The notes under the pieces are model-generated. The model was not told the DNA's origin and ran no database searches. It was given only the letters and a program-made list of their open reading frames with translations. Both the position numbers and the translations under genes were made by a program. Positions 1 through 9,084 of a stretch of 64,000 bases of DNA are shown here, piece after piece. Numbering within the stretch: position 1 is the stretch's first letter; the number at the start of each line of letters is the position of its first letter. Origin of the DNA: Kosakonia oryzae (GTDB taxonomy: Bacteria; Pseudomonadota; Gammaproteobacteria; Enterobacterales; Enterobacteriaceae); assembly GCF_001658025.2 (NCBI RefSeq), contig NZ_CP014007.2, positions 2,976,001 to 3,040,000 of the forward strand, in the 5' to 3' direction.

Positions 1-491
1 AATTGCGGCAGCAGATGTTCGCGCACGCCAATCACCGCCGCAACATGCATTGCGGTAGGAAAAACGTCATTGGAGCTCTGGCTTTTGTTGACGTCGTCGT
101 TGGGATGAATTTTGCGATCCATACCGCGCACGCCGCCGAGGATCTCGCTGCCGCGATTCGCCAGCACCTCGTTCATGTTCATATTGCTCTGCGTGCCGGA
201 GCCAGTCTGCCAGATGGCGAGCGGAAACTCATCGGGATGTTTCCCCGCCAATACTTCATCTGCCGCCGCGATAATCGCGCGGGCCTTCTCTTCAGGCAAC
301 AGCCCCAGATCCTGGTTCACCTTCGCCGCTGCACGCTTGGTCAGCGCCAGCGCGTGGATCAGCGAGACCGGCATCTTCTCGGTGGAAATGCGGAAATGCT
401 CCAGCGACCGCTGGGTTTGCGCTCCCCACAGTTTATCGGCCGGAACATCGATGGCGCCCATCGAATCTTTCTCACTGCGATGCGTTGTCAT
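1..491 (-). CDS. fumC: Fumarase class II (FumC), N-terminal part only
   Basis: Class II fumarase interconverts fumarate and malate in the TCA cycle. The family is cytosolic, tetrameric and iron-free, so it works under oxidative stress when FumA fails. The window shows about 163 codons from the ATG at 491 leftward. The start region ([17 protein letters not shown]) and the following segment with [12 protein letters not shown] and RISTEKMP match the FumC N-terminal domain. The catalytic C-terminal signature lies outside the window. It sits downstream of fumA on the same strand, with a terminator between them, so it probably has its own promoter in the 162-bp gap. Confidence 0.95.
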   Translation of the reverse strand, partial: MTTHRSEKDSMGAIDVPADKLWGAQTQRSLEHFRISTEKMPVSLIHALALTKRAAAKVNQDLGLLPEEKARAIIAAADEVLAGKHPDEFPLAIWQTGSGTQSNMNMNEVLANRGSEILGGVRGMDRKIHPNDDVNKSQSSNDVFPTAMHVAAVIGVREHLLPQ

Positions 492-625
492 TACTTTCTC
501 CTTGGCTACAAAGTGGTGTTGAGTGCTGACATTGCTCACCTGCAAACAAGTAAAAGTATTGATGCTATTTATGATGTTGTTTACTGCTTTGTGCTGAAAC
601 CGGTCTGCCGGATCATCATGGAAAC

Positions 626-648
626 AAAAAACCGCCCCTCGGGGCGGT
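626..648 (-). terminator. Rho-independent terminator of fumA
   Basis: On the minus strand an 8-bp GC stem, ACCGCCCC paired with GGGGCGGT across a 2-nt TC/GA loop (631-648), is followed by six T. It lies 6 bp beyond the fumA stop and separates fumA from fumC. Confidence 0.88.
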
Positions 649-653
649 CTGAA

Positions 654-2300
654 TTATTTCACACAGCGGGCACACTGGCCGGACTGGATCTGCTGGAAGA
701 AGTCGTTACCTTTGTCATCGACAAGGATAAAGGCCGGGAAATCCTCCACTTCAATCTTCCAGATGGCTTCCATTCCCAGCTCCGGATAAGCCACGCACTC
801 CAGATGCTTGATGCTGTTCTGCGCGAGAATAGCCGCCGGGCCGCCAATGCTGCCAAGGTAAAAACCGCCATGTTTATGGCAGGCATCCGTCACCTGCTGG
901 CTGCGGTTGCCTTTCGCCAGCATGATCATGCTGCCGCCCTGTGACTGCAACTGATCGACGTAGGAATCCATCCGCCCTGCGGTGGTTGGGCCGAGGGAAC
1001 CCGAGGCGTAACCTTCCGGCGTTTTCGCCGGACCAGCGTAATAAATCGGGTGATTTTTCACGTACTCCGGCAGATGCTCGCCGCTGTCCATCAGCTCTTT
1101 CAGTTTCGCATGCGCAATATCGCGCGCGACAATGATCGTACCGCTGAGCGACAGGCGCGTGGAGACCGGATACTGCGACAACTGCGCCAGGATCTCTTTC
1201 ATCGGACGGTTGAGATCCACTTTCACCGCCTCGCCTTCGCCCGCCTGGCGCAGCGCTTCGGGAATGTATTTGCCAGGATTCTGCTCCAGCCGCTCCAGCC
1301 AGATCCCGTCACGGTTGATCTTGCCTTTGATGTTACGATCGGCCGAACAGGAAACGCCCATCCCCACCGGACAGGATGCGCCGTGGCGCGGCAGACGGAT
1401 CACGCGAATATCATGGGCAAAGTATTTGCCGCCAAACTGCGCGCCCAGACCGAGATTCTGCGCTTCCACCAGCAGTTCCTGCTCCAGTTGCACATCGCGG
1501 AATGCCTGGCCGTGCTCATTACCTTCCGTCGGCAGCGCGTCGTAATATTTGGTTGACGCCAGTTTGACCGTTTTCAGCGTCGCTTCCGCCGATGTACCGC
1601 CGATCACGAACGCAATGTGATAAGGCGGACATGCAGCCGTCCCCAGAGTGCGCATCTTCTCAACAAGGTAATTTTTCAGCTTCGCCGGGGTGATCAGCGC
1701 TTTGGTTTCCTGGTAGAGATAGGTTTTATTGGCCGAACCGCCGCCCTTGGCAATACACAGGAACTTATATTCATCGCCATCCACGCTGTAGAGATCGATC
1801 TGCGCCGGCAGGTTAGTGCCGGTGTTGACCTCTTTGTACATATCCAGCGGCGCATTCTGCGAATAGCGCAGGTTATCGTTGATAAAGGTGTTATAGACGC
1901 CACGGGCCAGCGCCGCTTCATCACCGCCGCCGGTCCATACGCGCTGCCCTTTTTTACCCATGATAATCGCCGTGCCGGTATCCTGGCAGGTCGGCAAAAC
2001 GCCGCGCGAGGCAATCTCAGAGTTGCGCAGGAACTGCAGTGCGACATATTTATCGTTTTCGCTGGCTTCGGGATCGTCGAGAATAGCGGCAACTTGCTGC
2101 TGGTGCGCCGGGCGGAGTAAAAATGCGGCATCGTGGAAGGCATGTTGCGCCAGTAACGTCAGCGCCTGCGGGTCAACTTTGAGGATTTGCTGGCCGTCAA
2201 ACTCGGCAACAGAAACATAGTCACGGCTGAGCAGATAGTATTCGGTTTCGTCCTTTCCGAGTGGGAAAGGATCCTGATAGTAAAAGGGTTTATTCGACAT
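654..2300 (-). CDS. fumA: Fumarase class I, aerobic (FumA)
   Basis: Iron-sulfur fumarate hydratase of the TCA cycle; 548 residues, the usual length. The N-terminal domain carries the [4Fe-4S] ligands: C105 in VLPTCQDTG, a second Cys in [10 protein letters not shown] near 224 and a third in VSCSADRN near 318. The C-terminal domain has [14 protein letters not shown] and a KGNRSQQV segment as in FumA/FumB. The order fumA then fumC, divergent from manA, is that of E. coli, which favours FumA over the anaerobic paralogue FumB. The family enzyme is sensitive to superoxide, which fits the neighbouring FumC as a backup. Confidence 0.96.
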   Translation of the reverse strand: MSNKPFYYQDPFPLGKDETEYYLLSRDYVSVAEFDGQQILKVDPQALTLLAQHAFHDAAFLLRPAHQQQVAAILDDPEASENDKYVALQFLRNSEIASRGVLPTCQDTGTAIIMGKKGQRVWTGGGDEAALARGVYNTFINDNLRYSQNAPLDMYKEVNTGTNLPAQIDLYSVDGDEYKFLCIAKGGGSANKTYLYQETKALITPAKLKNYLVEKMRTLGTAACPPYHIAFVIGGTSAEATLKTVKLASTKYYDALPTEGNEHGQAFRDVQLEQELLVEAQNLGLGAQFGGKYFAHDIRVIRLPRHGASCPVGMGVSCSADRNIKGKINRDGIWLERLEQNPGKYIPEALRQAGEGEAVKVDLNRPMKEILAQLSQYPVSTRLSLSGTIIVARDIAHAKLKELMDSGEHLPEYVKNHPIYYAGPAKTPEGYASGSLGPTTAGRMDSYVDQLQSQGGSMIMLAKGNRSQQVTDACHKHGGFYLGSIGGPAAILAQNSIKHLECVAYPELGMEAIWKIEVEDFPAFILVDDKGNDFFQQIQSGQCARCVK

Positions 2301-2498
2301 TGTTCTCTCACTTACGGCACGATCTGGTTATTGTTCAGGCAGCCATTCCCTCTGCCTGTGTTAAAGCGAGTTACCATATCCTACACAATTTTTTAACAAA
2401 AACTGAGACTAATACGACTTTTTATCCCCACAGGTTACTTCTGCCGGGTTTGTTGCTTTAATGACGCCAGAATTTCATTACTTAGAAAGGGCTTGATA

Positions 2499-3677
2499 AT
2501 GCAAAAACTCATCAACTCGGTGCAGAACTACGCCTGGGGAAGTAAAACTGCGTTAACGGATCTCTACGGCGTGGCGAATCCGCAAAACCTGCCGATGGCA
2601 GAGTTGTGGATGGGCGCACACCCGAAGAGCAGCTCAAAAGTGCAGGACGCCAGCGGTCAGACCCGCGCGTTGCGTGAGGTGATCGAGCAGGACAAAAACC
2701 GCCTGCTCGGCCAGGCGGTGGCAGAGCGTTTCGGTGAACTGCCATTTTTATTTAAAGTGCTGTGCGCCGACCAGCCGCTGTCGATTCAGGTTCATCCCAA
2801 CAAGAAAAACTCAGAAATCGGCTTTGCCAAAGAGAACGCCGCAGGCATTCCGCTGGACGCCGCGGAACGTAACTACAAAGATCCGAACCATAAGCCGGAA
2901 CTGGTGTTCGCCCTGACGCCGTTCCTGGCTATGAATGCCTTCCGCGAGTTCTCCGACATTGTCTCGCTGCTGCAACCCGTCGCGGGCGCGCATCCGGCTA
3001 TCGCCCACTTCTTGCAGGCGCCAGGCGCGGAGAGATTGAGCGAGCTGTTTGCCGCGCTGCTCAACATGCAGGGTGACGAAAAATCCCGCGCGCTGGCGGT
3101 GCTGAAATCCGTGCTGGAAGAAAAACAGGGCGAGCCGTGGCAGACGATCCGCACGATTGCTGAATTCTACCCCGATGACAGCGGCCTCTTCTCTCCACTG
3201 CTGCTCAACGTAGTGAAACTGAATCCAGGCGAAGCGATGTTTCTGTTCGCCGAAACGCCGCATGCCTATCTGCAAGGCGTAGCGCTGGAAGTGATGGCGA
3301 ACTCTGATAACGTTCTGCGCGCCGGATTAACGCCGAAATACATTGATATTCCGGAACTGGTGGCGAACGTCAAATTCACACCGAAACCAGCCGCCACGCT
3401 GCTCACCGAACCGGTGCGCCAGGGCGCGGAGCTGGATTTCCCGATCCCGGTTGATGATTTTGCGTTCTCGCTTCACGATCTCTCTGCCGCTGAAACCACG
3501 CTGGCGCAGCAGAGTGCGGCGATTGTCTTTTGCGTCGAAGGCGAAGCGGTGCTCAGCAAAGGCAGCGACCGCCTGGTACTGAAACCCGGCGAGTCGGCAT
3601 TCATTGCTGCTGATGAATCGCCAGTCGCCGTCCGCGGCACCGGAAGAGTGGCGCGCGTGTTCAATAAACTCAACTAA
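2499..3677 (+). CDS. manA: Mannose-6-phosphate isomerase (ManA)
   Basis: Zinc-dependent cytosolic isomerase interconverting mannose-6-P and fructose-6-P, needed for mannose use and for GDP-mannose supply. The 392-residue protein begins MQKLINSVQNYAWGSK. The metal-binding cupin motif LSIQVHPNKK lies near residue 97, followed by NHKPELVFAL and the HAYLQGVALEVMANSDNV segment near 255. An in-frame TTG at 2493 is possible, but the ATG at 2499 has an AAAGG ribosome site and matches the E. coli start. It is divergent from fumA and has a terminator-like hairpin downstream. Confidence 0.96.
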   Translation: MQKLINSVQNYAWGSKTALTDLYGVANPQNLPMAELWMGAHPKSSSKVQDASGQTRALREVIEQDKNRLLGQAVAERFGELPFLFKVLCADQPLSIQVHPNKKNSEIGFAKENAAGIPLDAAERNYKDPNHKPELVFALTPFLAMNAFREFSDIVSLLQPVAGAHPAIAHFLQAPGAERLSELFAALLNMQGDEKSRALAVLKSVLEEKQGEPWQTIRTIAEFYPDDSGLFSPLLLNVVKLNPGEAMFLFAETPHAYLQGVALEVMANSDNVLRAGLTPKYIDIPELVANVKFTPKPAATLLTEPVRQGAELDFPIPVDDFAFSLHDLSAAETTLAQQSAAIVFCVEGEAVLSKGSDRLVLKPGESAFIAADESPVAVRGTGRVARVFNKLN

Positions 3678-3732
3678 GTTACTGAACTTTTTAATAAGGA
3701 TTGCTAAGCTTGCAGTAACCTATTTCGACAGT

Positions 3733-3765
3733 CCAGGCGGCCACCACCGCCTGGCTTCATTTTTT
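3733..3765 (+). terminator. Probable terminator of manA
   Basis: An 8-bp stem CCAGGCGG / CCGCCTGG with a 6-nt loop is followed by CTTCA and then six T. The T-run starts several bases after the stem, so termination may be partial. ydgA starts 14 bp further on. Confidence 0.6.
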
Positions 3766-3778
3766 ATGGATAAACACT

Positions 3779-5317
3779 ATGAAAAAAACGTTGGTTGCCG
3801 CAGGGATCATTGTTGCACTGGGTGTCGTCTGGACCGGCGGTGCCTGGTATACGGGAAAACAGCTTGAAAGCCGTCTGGCAGAGCTCGTGAACGACGCCAA
3901 TGCGCAGATTAAGCACAACGCGCCGGAGGCCAACGTCGAGCTTTCCGCGCAGGATTATCAGCGCGGCCTCTTCTCCAGCCATTTTACGCTGCATATCAAG
4001 CCAGTTGATGGCACCACCAATACCTGGCTGAAACCGGGCCAGAACATTGTTCTGCAAGAAACCGTCGATCACGGCCCTTTCCCGCTGGCGCAGCTTAAGT
4101 CGTTCAGCCTGGCCCCGGCAATGGCCTCCGTACATACGCAACTGGTTAATAACGATGTCACCAAAGCGCTGTTCGACATCGCCAAAGGGGAATCGCCGTT
4201 TTATGCCGAAACCCGCATTGGCTACGGCGGCGATACGCGCAGCGATATTACTCTGCTCCCGCTCAGCTCAGAAAAAGAGGGCGAGAAAGTCGCCTTCAGC
4301 GGCGGCCAGTTCCGTTTCAGCGCGGATAAAGATGGCAACGCGCTCTCCCTGAGCGGAGAGGCGCAGAGCGGGCTGGTTGATGCGGTGAATGAGTACGGCC
4401 AGCGCGTGCAACTGTCATTTAACCAACTGAAAACCGACGGCAAAAGCGAAATCGCGGCTTTTGATGAGCGCACCGGCAGCCAGAAACTCTCGCTCGATAA
4501 GCTCTCTATTTCGGTGGAAAACAAAGAGCTGGCCGTGCTGGAAGGCATGAACTTAACGGCCAAATCCGACGTGGCGGATGACAAGAAAAACATCAACAGC
4601 CAGCTCGATTACACCCTTAACAGCCTGAAAGTTCAGGGCCAGGATCTGGGCAGCGGCAACCTGACGCTAAAAGTGGGCCAGATCGACGGCCAGGCGTGGC
4701 ATCAGTTCAGCGAGCAGTACAATGCGCAGACGCGCGCGCTGATGGCGCAGCCGGAAGTGGTGCAAAACCCGGAACTCTACCAGCAAAAAGCGACGGAAGC
4801 CTTCCTCAATGCCGTACCGTTGCTGCTGAAAGGTGAACCGGTGATTACCGTTGCGCCGTTAAGCTGGAAAAATGCCAAAGGCGAAGCCACCTTCAATCTG
4901 TCACTGTTCCTGAAAGATCCCTCCACTGCTACCGGCGCGCCGCAAACGCTGGCCGACGAAGTGGATCGCACGGTGAAATCGCTGGATGGCAAACTGGTGA
5001 TCCCTGTGGACATGGCGACTGAACTGATGACCCAGGTCGCGAAACTGGAAGGTTATCAGCAGGACGAAGCCGCGAAACTGGCTAACCAGCAAGTTAAAGG
5101 GCTGGCGGCGATGGGCCAGATGTTCCGTATCACCACGCTTGAGAACAACAATATTCTCACCAGCCTGCAATACGCGAACGGTCAGGTGACGCTGAATGGC
5201 GAAAAAATGCCGCTCGACGAGTTTGTCGGTATGTTTGGTCTGCCGTCGCTTCAGCCTGCGCAGCCGGACGACGCCGTTCCTCCGGTGCCGGAAGTACCAG
5301 CAGCGCCGCAGCAGTAA
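3779..5317 (+). CDS. ydgA: YdgA family protein (DUF945)
   Basis: Envelope protein of the YdgA/DUF945 family with no established enzymatic role. The 512-residue protein has a short basic N-terminus (MKKTLVAAG) and one hydrophobic segment at about residues 4-26, likely a signal anchor. A long periplasmic, beta-rich region follows, with LQETVDHGPFPL near residue 92. The C-terminus (residues ~490-512) is a proline/alanine/valine-rich tail. It follows manA as in E. coli, where the uid genes come next; no uid gene is found here. A terminator follows immediately. Confidence 0.92.
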   Translation: MKKTLVAAGIIVALGVVWTGGAWYTGKQLESRLAELVNDANAQIKHNAPEANVELSAQDYQRGLFSSHFTLHIKPVDGTTNTWLKPGQNIVLQETVDHGPFPLAQLKSFSLAPAMASVHTQLVNNDVTKALFDIAKGESPFYAETRIGYGGDTRSDITLLPLSSEKEGEKVAFSGGQFRFSADKDGNALSLSGEAQSGLVDAVNEYGQRVQLSFNQLKTDGKSEIAAFDERTGSQKLSLDKLSISVENKELAVLEGMNLTAKSDVADDKKNINSQLDYTLNSLKVQGQDLGSGNLTLKVGQIDGQAWHQFSEQYNAQTRALMAQPEVVQNPELYQQKATEAFLNAVPLLLKGEPVITVAPLSWKNAKGEATFNLSLFLKDPSTATGAPQTLADEVDRTVKSLDGKLVIPVDMATELMTQVAKLEGYQQDEAAKLANQQVKGLAAMGQMFRITTLENNNILTSLQYANGQVTLNGEKMPLDEFVGMFGLPSLQPAQPDDAVPPVPEVPAAPQQ

Positions 5318-5321
5318 TCCC

Positions 5322-5349
5322 TAACCCCTCTGCGGAGGGGTTAATTTTT
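5322..5349 (+). terminator. Rho-independent terminator of ydgA
   Basis: A 9-bp stem TAACCCCTC / GAGGGGTTA with a TGCG loop is followed by ATTTTTG, 5 bp after the ydgA stop. Confidence 0.85.
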
Positions 5350-5450
5350 GCCAGACAGCCACATACTTCTCCGCATCAACGTGTACAACTCATACAGTGC
5401 AGTGATATATATTTCAGGTTCCTGCCAGGCCGCTGATTTTGTGAGGCTGA

Positions 5451-5723
5451 ATGCGTAAAAAGCCGTATGAAGATCTTGTCGATACAGTGCTGAAAGACGC
5501 CGTGATGGCATTGCTGGAGTCAGAGAGTCGCCTCTCTTTCGCCGCGCTTGTGCAGCAGCTCCAGCAGCAACTGCAGGTAGCGGGTGATGATGAACGACGC
5601 CACGCGCTTCAGGCGGCCATCCATGCCGTCTACCACTACCAGAGCAACACGAACACTACGCGCCGCAGCAACCCGTTTTCCATAAGCGGATTTTCATCAG
5701 AAAATACTCTGCCCAGACATTAA
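5451..5723 (+). CDS. Small unknown protein, possibly YcgZ/YmgC-like connector
   Basis: I do not recognise this 90-residue protein with certainty. It starts MRKKPYEDLVDTVLKD behind a GAGG site 4 bp upstream of the ATG. It is mostly helical in appearance, with heptad-like leucines and a QQLQQQLQ run at about residues 37-44, and it ends in a polar Ser/Asn-rich tail. The pattern of a hydrophobic helix, LS..AL, then H.ALQAAIHAVY is reminiscent of YcgZ, which in E. coli neighbours AriR. That similarity was judged by eye. The convergent AriR-like gene next door supports a connector role, but function is inference. No signal peptide or membrane segment is visible. Confidence 0.6.
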   Translation: MRKKPYEDLVDTVLKDAVMALLESESRLSFAALVQQLQQQLQVAGDDERRHALQAAIHAVYHYQSNTNTTRRSNPFSISGFSSENTLPRH

Positions 5724-5733
5724 TCCTGCAGGC

Positions 5734-5763
5734 AAAAAAACGCCTTCGCGGCAGGCGAAGGCG
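5734..5763 (-). terminator. Terminator of the AriR-like gene
   Basis: On the minus strand a 9-bp stem CGCCTTCGC / GCGAAGGCG is followed by seven T (5734-5740 read in reverse). It lies 25 bp past the stop of the AriR-like gene. Confidence 0.82.
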
Positions 5764-5787
5764 AATCGAGGACGCACCTTTTTTTGA

Positions 5788-6036
5788 TCACAGATCGTCG
5801 GGCGTTTTCTGCACGACCAGTTCTAATGCATTGCGATAGATATCCTGTCTGACCACATCATCTTCTGTTTCCAGCAGCCCGATGAGCGCCAGAATCAGAT
5901 GCTTATTACTGACCTCTATATTATTTAACCGCAGGTTATGCATGATATCGTGGATTATTTCCTTTTCCGCTTCATAAGTGCGTACATCTGCTCCGAAATA
6001 CGCATTAAGTTGCTCTTCTGTGGTTGTCGTCTGCAT
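5788..6036 (-). CDS. AriR/YmgB-family biofilm and acid-resistance connector
   Basis: The 82-residue protein resembles E. coli AriR (YmgB), a small dimeric helical protein that feeds into the Rcs phosphorelay and affects biofilm and acid resistance. The conserved C-terminal half reads VSNKHLILALIGLLETEDD and then QDIYRNALELVVQKTPDDL, against VNNKNIILSLIHSLETTSD and a TADDM ending in AriR. I chose the ATG at 6036 because an AGGAT site precedes it; an upstream in-frame ATG at 6072 lacks one. It is convergent with the small gene at 5451. The genus-level role is inference from family. Confidence 0.82.
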   Translation of the reverse strand: MQTTTTEEQLNAYFGADVRTYEAEKEIIHDIMHNLRLNNIEVSNKHLILALIGLLETEDDVVRQDIYRNALELVVQKTPDDL

Positions 6037-6285
6037 AGTAATCCTGAATAAAAAAGAGAGCCCGGCCTCCACGGTATGGCGGGAGGGTTCTGATTCGACA
6101 ATAAAAAATAGTCACGCTTTTTCGCCTGTGCAACTTATTGCATAACAATTTTTTATCTATTTCTCTGGCGACAATTTTTTACCGGTACAAATTTCCCCCA
6201 CCAGAATTGAAACCCGTTTCGCTTAGGGCTTCTGCGCCACGGCGTCTATAAATGAATGAGAGTTTTTGACCAGCGGGAGAAAAAA

Positions 6286-7257
6286 ATGCCAGTAGTGGTG
6301 ATTACCGGAGGAACAGCAGGTGTGGGGCGCGCCACGGCGGAATATTTTGCGCTGCGAGGTTATGACGTTGGCGTGATTGCGCGCAGCCCGGCCGGGTTGC
6401 AGGCCACGGTTACTGCGCTGCAAACCCATGGTGCGCGGGCGATCGGCATGAGTGCCGACGTTGCCGATAGCCATCAGTTACAGAGCGCCGCCGAGCACAT
6501 TGCCGCGGCACTTGGAACGCCCGATGTCTGGGTCAACTGTGCGATGTGTACGGTGCTGGCACCGTTTAATGACACCAGTGACGAGGAGTTTCGCCGCGTC
6601 ACGGACGTCACCTATTTGGGCTATGTATATGGAACGCGGCAGGCGCTACGCATGATGGCTGCCCGCGATCGCGGTGTGATTATTCAGGTGGGTTCAGCCT
6701 TAGCCTACCGCTCCATTCCCTTACAGGCGGCTTATTGCGGTGCGAAAGCCGCCATTCGTGGTTTTACGGATGCGCTACGCTGTGAATTGATCCACCAGCG
6801 CAGCGCCATACAGCTAACAATGGTGCAATTACCGGGAATGAATACACCGCAGTTTGAGTGGGCGCGCAATAAACTGGGTAAAAAAGCCCGTCCGGTGGCA
6901 CCCGTTTTCCAGCCGGAGATGGCCGCCCGCGCCATCTATCGGGCCAGCCAGCGGCGCGTACGCGAAGTCTGGCTGGGCAGTTCCAGCATTCAGTCCATTG
7001 CCGGGAATATGCTTTTCCCCGCCCTTTTTGATCGTTTGCTGGCGAAAAAAGCCTGGAGCGGCCAGACGGAAGAACAACCGCTATCGGCAACCGCCGATTA
7101 CCTGGACGCGCCGGTTGATGGCCTGCACCATGCGCGCGGCCGCTTTAGCGATGAGGCCAAAACGCATACGCTGAGCGCCAGCGCCGATCTGCCCGGCAAA
7201 GTGGTCATTACCCTGCTCGGGCTGCTGGCGTTAGGGCGTTTTATGCGTCGTCGCTGA
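6286..7257 (+). CDS. SDR-family oxidoreductase with C-terminal hydrophobic tail
   Basis: Short-chain dehydrogenase/reductase of 323 residues; substrate unknown. The N-terminal Rossmann motif is TGGTAGVGRA (residues ~7-16). A VNCAM segment sits where NNAG is usual. The catalytic Ser is near 137 in QVGSALAYRS and the Tyr/Lys pair is Y150/K154 in AAYCGAKAA. After the SDR core there is a region of about 80 residues ending in a hydrophobic helix (VVITLLGLLALG) and RFMRRR, which could anchor it to the membrane. The ATG at 6286 with GGGAG six bases upstream is preferred to 6256. Its 3' end overlaps the convergent GH13 gene by 17 bp. Confidence 0.85.
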   Translation: MPVVVITGGTAGVGRATAEYFALRGYDVGVIARSPAGLQATVTALQTHGARAIGMSADVADSHQLQSAAEHIAAALGTPDVWVNCAMCTVLAPFNDTSDEEFRRVTDVTYLGYVYGTRQALRMMAARDRGVIIQVGSALAYRSIPLQAAYCGAKAAIRGFTDALRCELIHQRSAIQLTMVQLPGMNTPQFEWARNKLGKKARPVAPVFQPEMAARAIYRASQRRVREVWLGSSSIQSIAGNMLFPALFDRLLAKKAWSGQTEEQPLSATADYLDAPVDGLHHARGRFSDEAKTHTLSASADLPGKVVITLLGLLALGRFMRRR

Positions 7258-8884
7258 GATCCCTGGTTTTCACCACGCCGAACCAGCGGTAACCATACCC
7301 GGCCAGTTCAATATCGCGCGGATGACGCGTACAGTCCGTTGCTGAATAGGCTCTGTCAGCCAGGCATTCTGTTAGTTCAACATCGCGGAATGCGTGGAGA
7401 TTTGCCGTCACACTCTGGCGGCAAAAATTCACCAGCATCAGCAGGCTCTCCCCATCCACCTGATAAAACAACCCCAGTACAGCGGGATTACCGGTATCCA
7501 GCACCTGATAATTGCCCGAGCCGATCTCCTTTAACCCCAGCCGGGTGCGCGCCATATCGCTGACGCGTCGCAGCAACGAGTTGGCCTGCAACTGCCCGGC
7601 ACCGACATTGATTTTTTGATAGCGAAAAGGACCGCTATCGATCGGCGAAACCAATAAACGATCGACATCAGCCGTTGAAAAACCGGCAGCATGCGTGCCG
7701 GACCACTGCATCGGCGTACGGACAGCCTGGCGTTCCGGCAAACGCAAATCATCCCCCATGCCGATCTCATCGCCATAGCGCATCACCGGCGTGCCGGGAA
7801 GCGAAAAGAGCACCGCATGCGCCATCGCAATCCACGCTGTATCGCCTTGCAGCATCGGCGCCAACCGCCGCCGGATACCGCGTTGATAAACTCTCATCTC
7901 CTCATCTGGCGCAAATGCCGCCATCACCTCCTCTTTCTCTTCATCGCTCAAACCGTCGAGATCCAGTTCATCATGGTTACGCAGCCAGTTGGCGAAACAG
8001 GCGCGTAGCGGCGGCGCAGGGAGTTCACGTAACGCATCCGCCAGCGGCGTGGCATCCTGCCGGGCGAGCGCCAGGAAGAAGTGTTTATTGATATTGAAAC
8101 TCAGCAGCATATGCAGCCGATCGTTGTCGCCGAAGTAGTCGGCATACTCATCAACAGCGACATCCACTTCCCCCAGCAGAATGGTTTCGGGCCTGCGCAA
8201 CATGACAAAATCACGCAGATGGTTCAGCAACCAGTAACCTTTATCAGCATCGCCGCCACCGGCCTGTTTCACCATGTGCGATGCCGCATCAAGGCGGAAA
8301 CCAGAAACGCCAAGCCGCAGCCAGAAAACGATAATGCGTTCGATCTCTTTAATCACCTGCGGGCACTGAAGATTCAAATCGGGCTCGTGGCGATAAAACA
8401 TGTGCCGGTAATACTGCTGCGCAGCCTCATCCCAGCTCCAGACGCTCTCTTCGACGCCGGGAAACATCGGATCATCATCCTCTTCTGGCGGTTCATCAGC
8501 CCAAATGTAGTAGTCGCGATACGGGGAGTGTTTATCCTGCCGGGCCGACTGAAACCAGACATGCTGATCGGAGGTATGTTGCAAGACAAGCTCAATGATG
8601 ACATGGATCCCCAGTTCTTCCGCCTCTTCCAGCAGTAAGACCATATCGGCGATATCGCCAAAACGCGGGTCAATTTGCAGGTGATCCTGCACATCGTAAC
8701 CGCCATCAAGAAACGGGGTGAGATAAAATGGCGTTAACCAGACGCCCGTCGCGCCGAGGCCGCGAATGTAATCCAGGCGGCGGCGAATGCCCTGCAAATC
8801 ACCGCAACCATCGCCGTTCCCGTCCAGAAAAAAAGGGGTATCAATTTGGTAGATAACAGCATTTTTATACCAGTCACTTCGCAT
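7241..8884 (-). CDS. GH13 alpha-amylase-family protein, trehalose-synthase-like
   Basis: A 547-residue cytosolic GH13 enzyme most like the trehalose synthase/maltose glucosyltransferase group. It opens WYKNAVIYQIDTPFFLDGNG, typical of TreS-type proteins. The nucleophile is D199 (GFRLDAAS), the acid/base E239 (LLGEVDV) and the stabiliser D305 (RNHDELD). Region I reads IELVLQHTSD, so the usual Asp and Asn are Glu98 and Gln102, while His103 is kept. A beta-rich C-terminal domain follows LMLVNFCRQSV. The ATG at 8884 has AGAGGAG upstream; the longer reading to 8992 is not supported. It is divergent from malX. Trehalose, maltose or another alpha-glucoside as substrate is inference. Confidence 0.85.
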   Translation of the reverse strand: MRSDWYKNAVIYQIDTPFFLDGNGDGCGDLQGIRRRLDYIRGLGATGVWLTPFYLTPFLDGGYDVQDHLQIDPRFGDIADMVLLLEEAEELGIHVIIELVLQHTSDQHVWFQSARQDKHSPYRDYYIWADEPPEEDDDPMFPGVEESVWSWDEAAQQYYRHMFYRHEPDLNLQCPQVIKEIERIIVFWLRLGVSGFRLDAASHMVKQAGGGDADKGYWLLNHLRDFVMLRRPETILLGEVDVAVDEYADYFGDNDRLHMLLSFNINKHFFLALARQDATPLADALRELPAPPLRACFANWLRNHDELDLDGLSDEEKEEVMAAFAPDEEMRVYQRGIRRRLAPMLQGDTAWIAMAHAVLFSLPGTPVMRYGDEIGMGDDLRLPERQAVRTPMQWSGTHAAGFSTADVDRLLVSPIDSGPFRYQKINVGAGQLQANSLLRRVSDMARTRLGLKEIGSGNYQVLDTGNPAVLGLFYQVDGESLLMLVNFCRQSVTANLHAFRDVELTECLADRAYSATDCTRHPRDIELAGYGYRWFGVVKTRDLSDDA

Positions 8885-9084
8885 CCGACGCTCCTCTTGC
8901 TGTTGTTCGCTTATAGTGTGAAGGATAGATGGTTTTCTTACCCGACAGGCCTCAAACGCGCGGTATTCATGGATTCTGAAAAAAGCTGGCAATCTGCGTT
9001 ACGTGCGCCACCTCCCACCAAAAATCGGAGAAATCTTTACCCTGTGCGCTTTCGGCTTTGGCCTTTGCGAACTAAGGATTTGTG

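Noticed and set aside
3..944. A 313-residue plus-strand frame over fumC and fumA
   Set aside because: It is antisense to two well-conserved genes and runs across their terminator.
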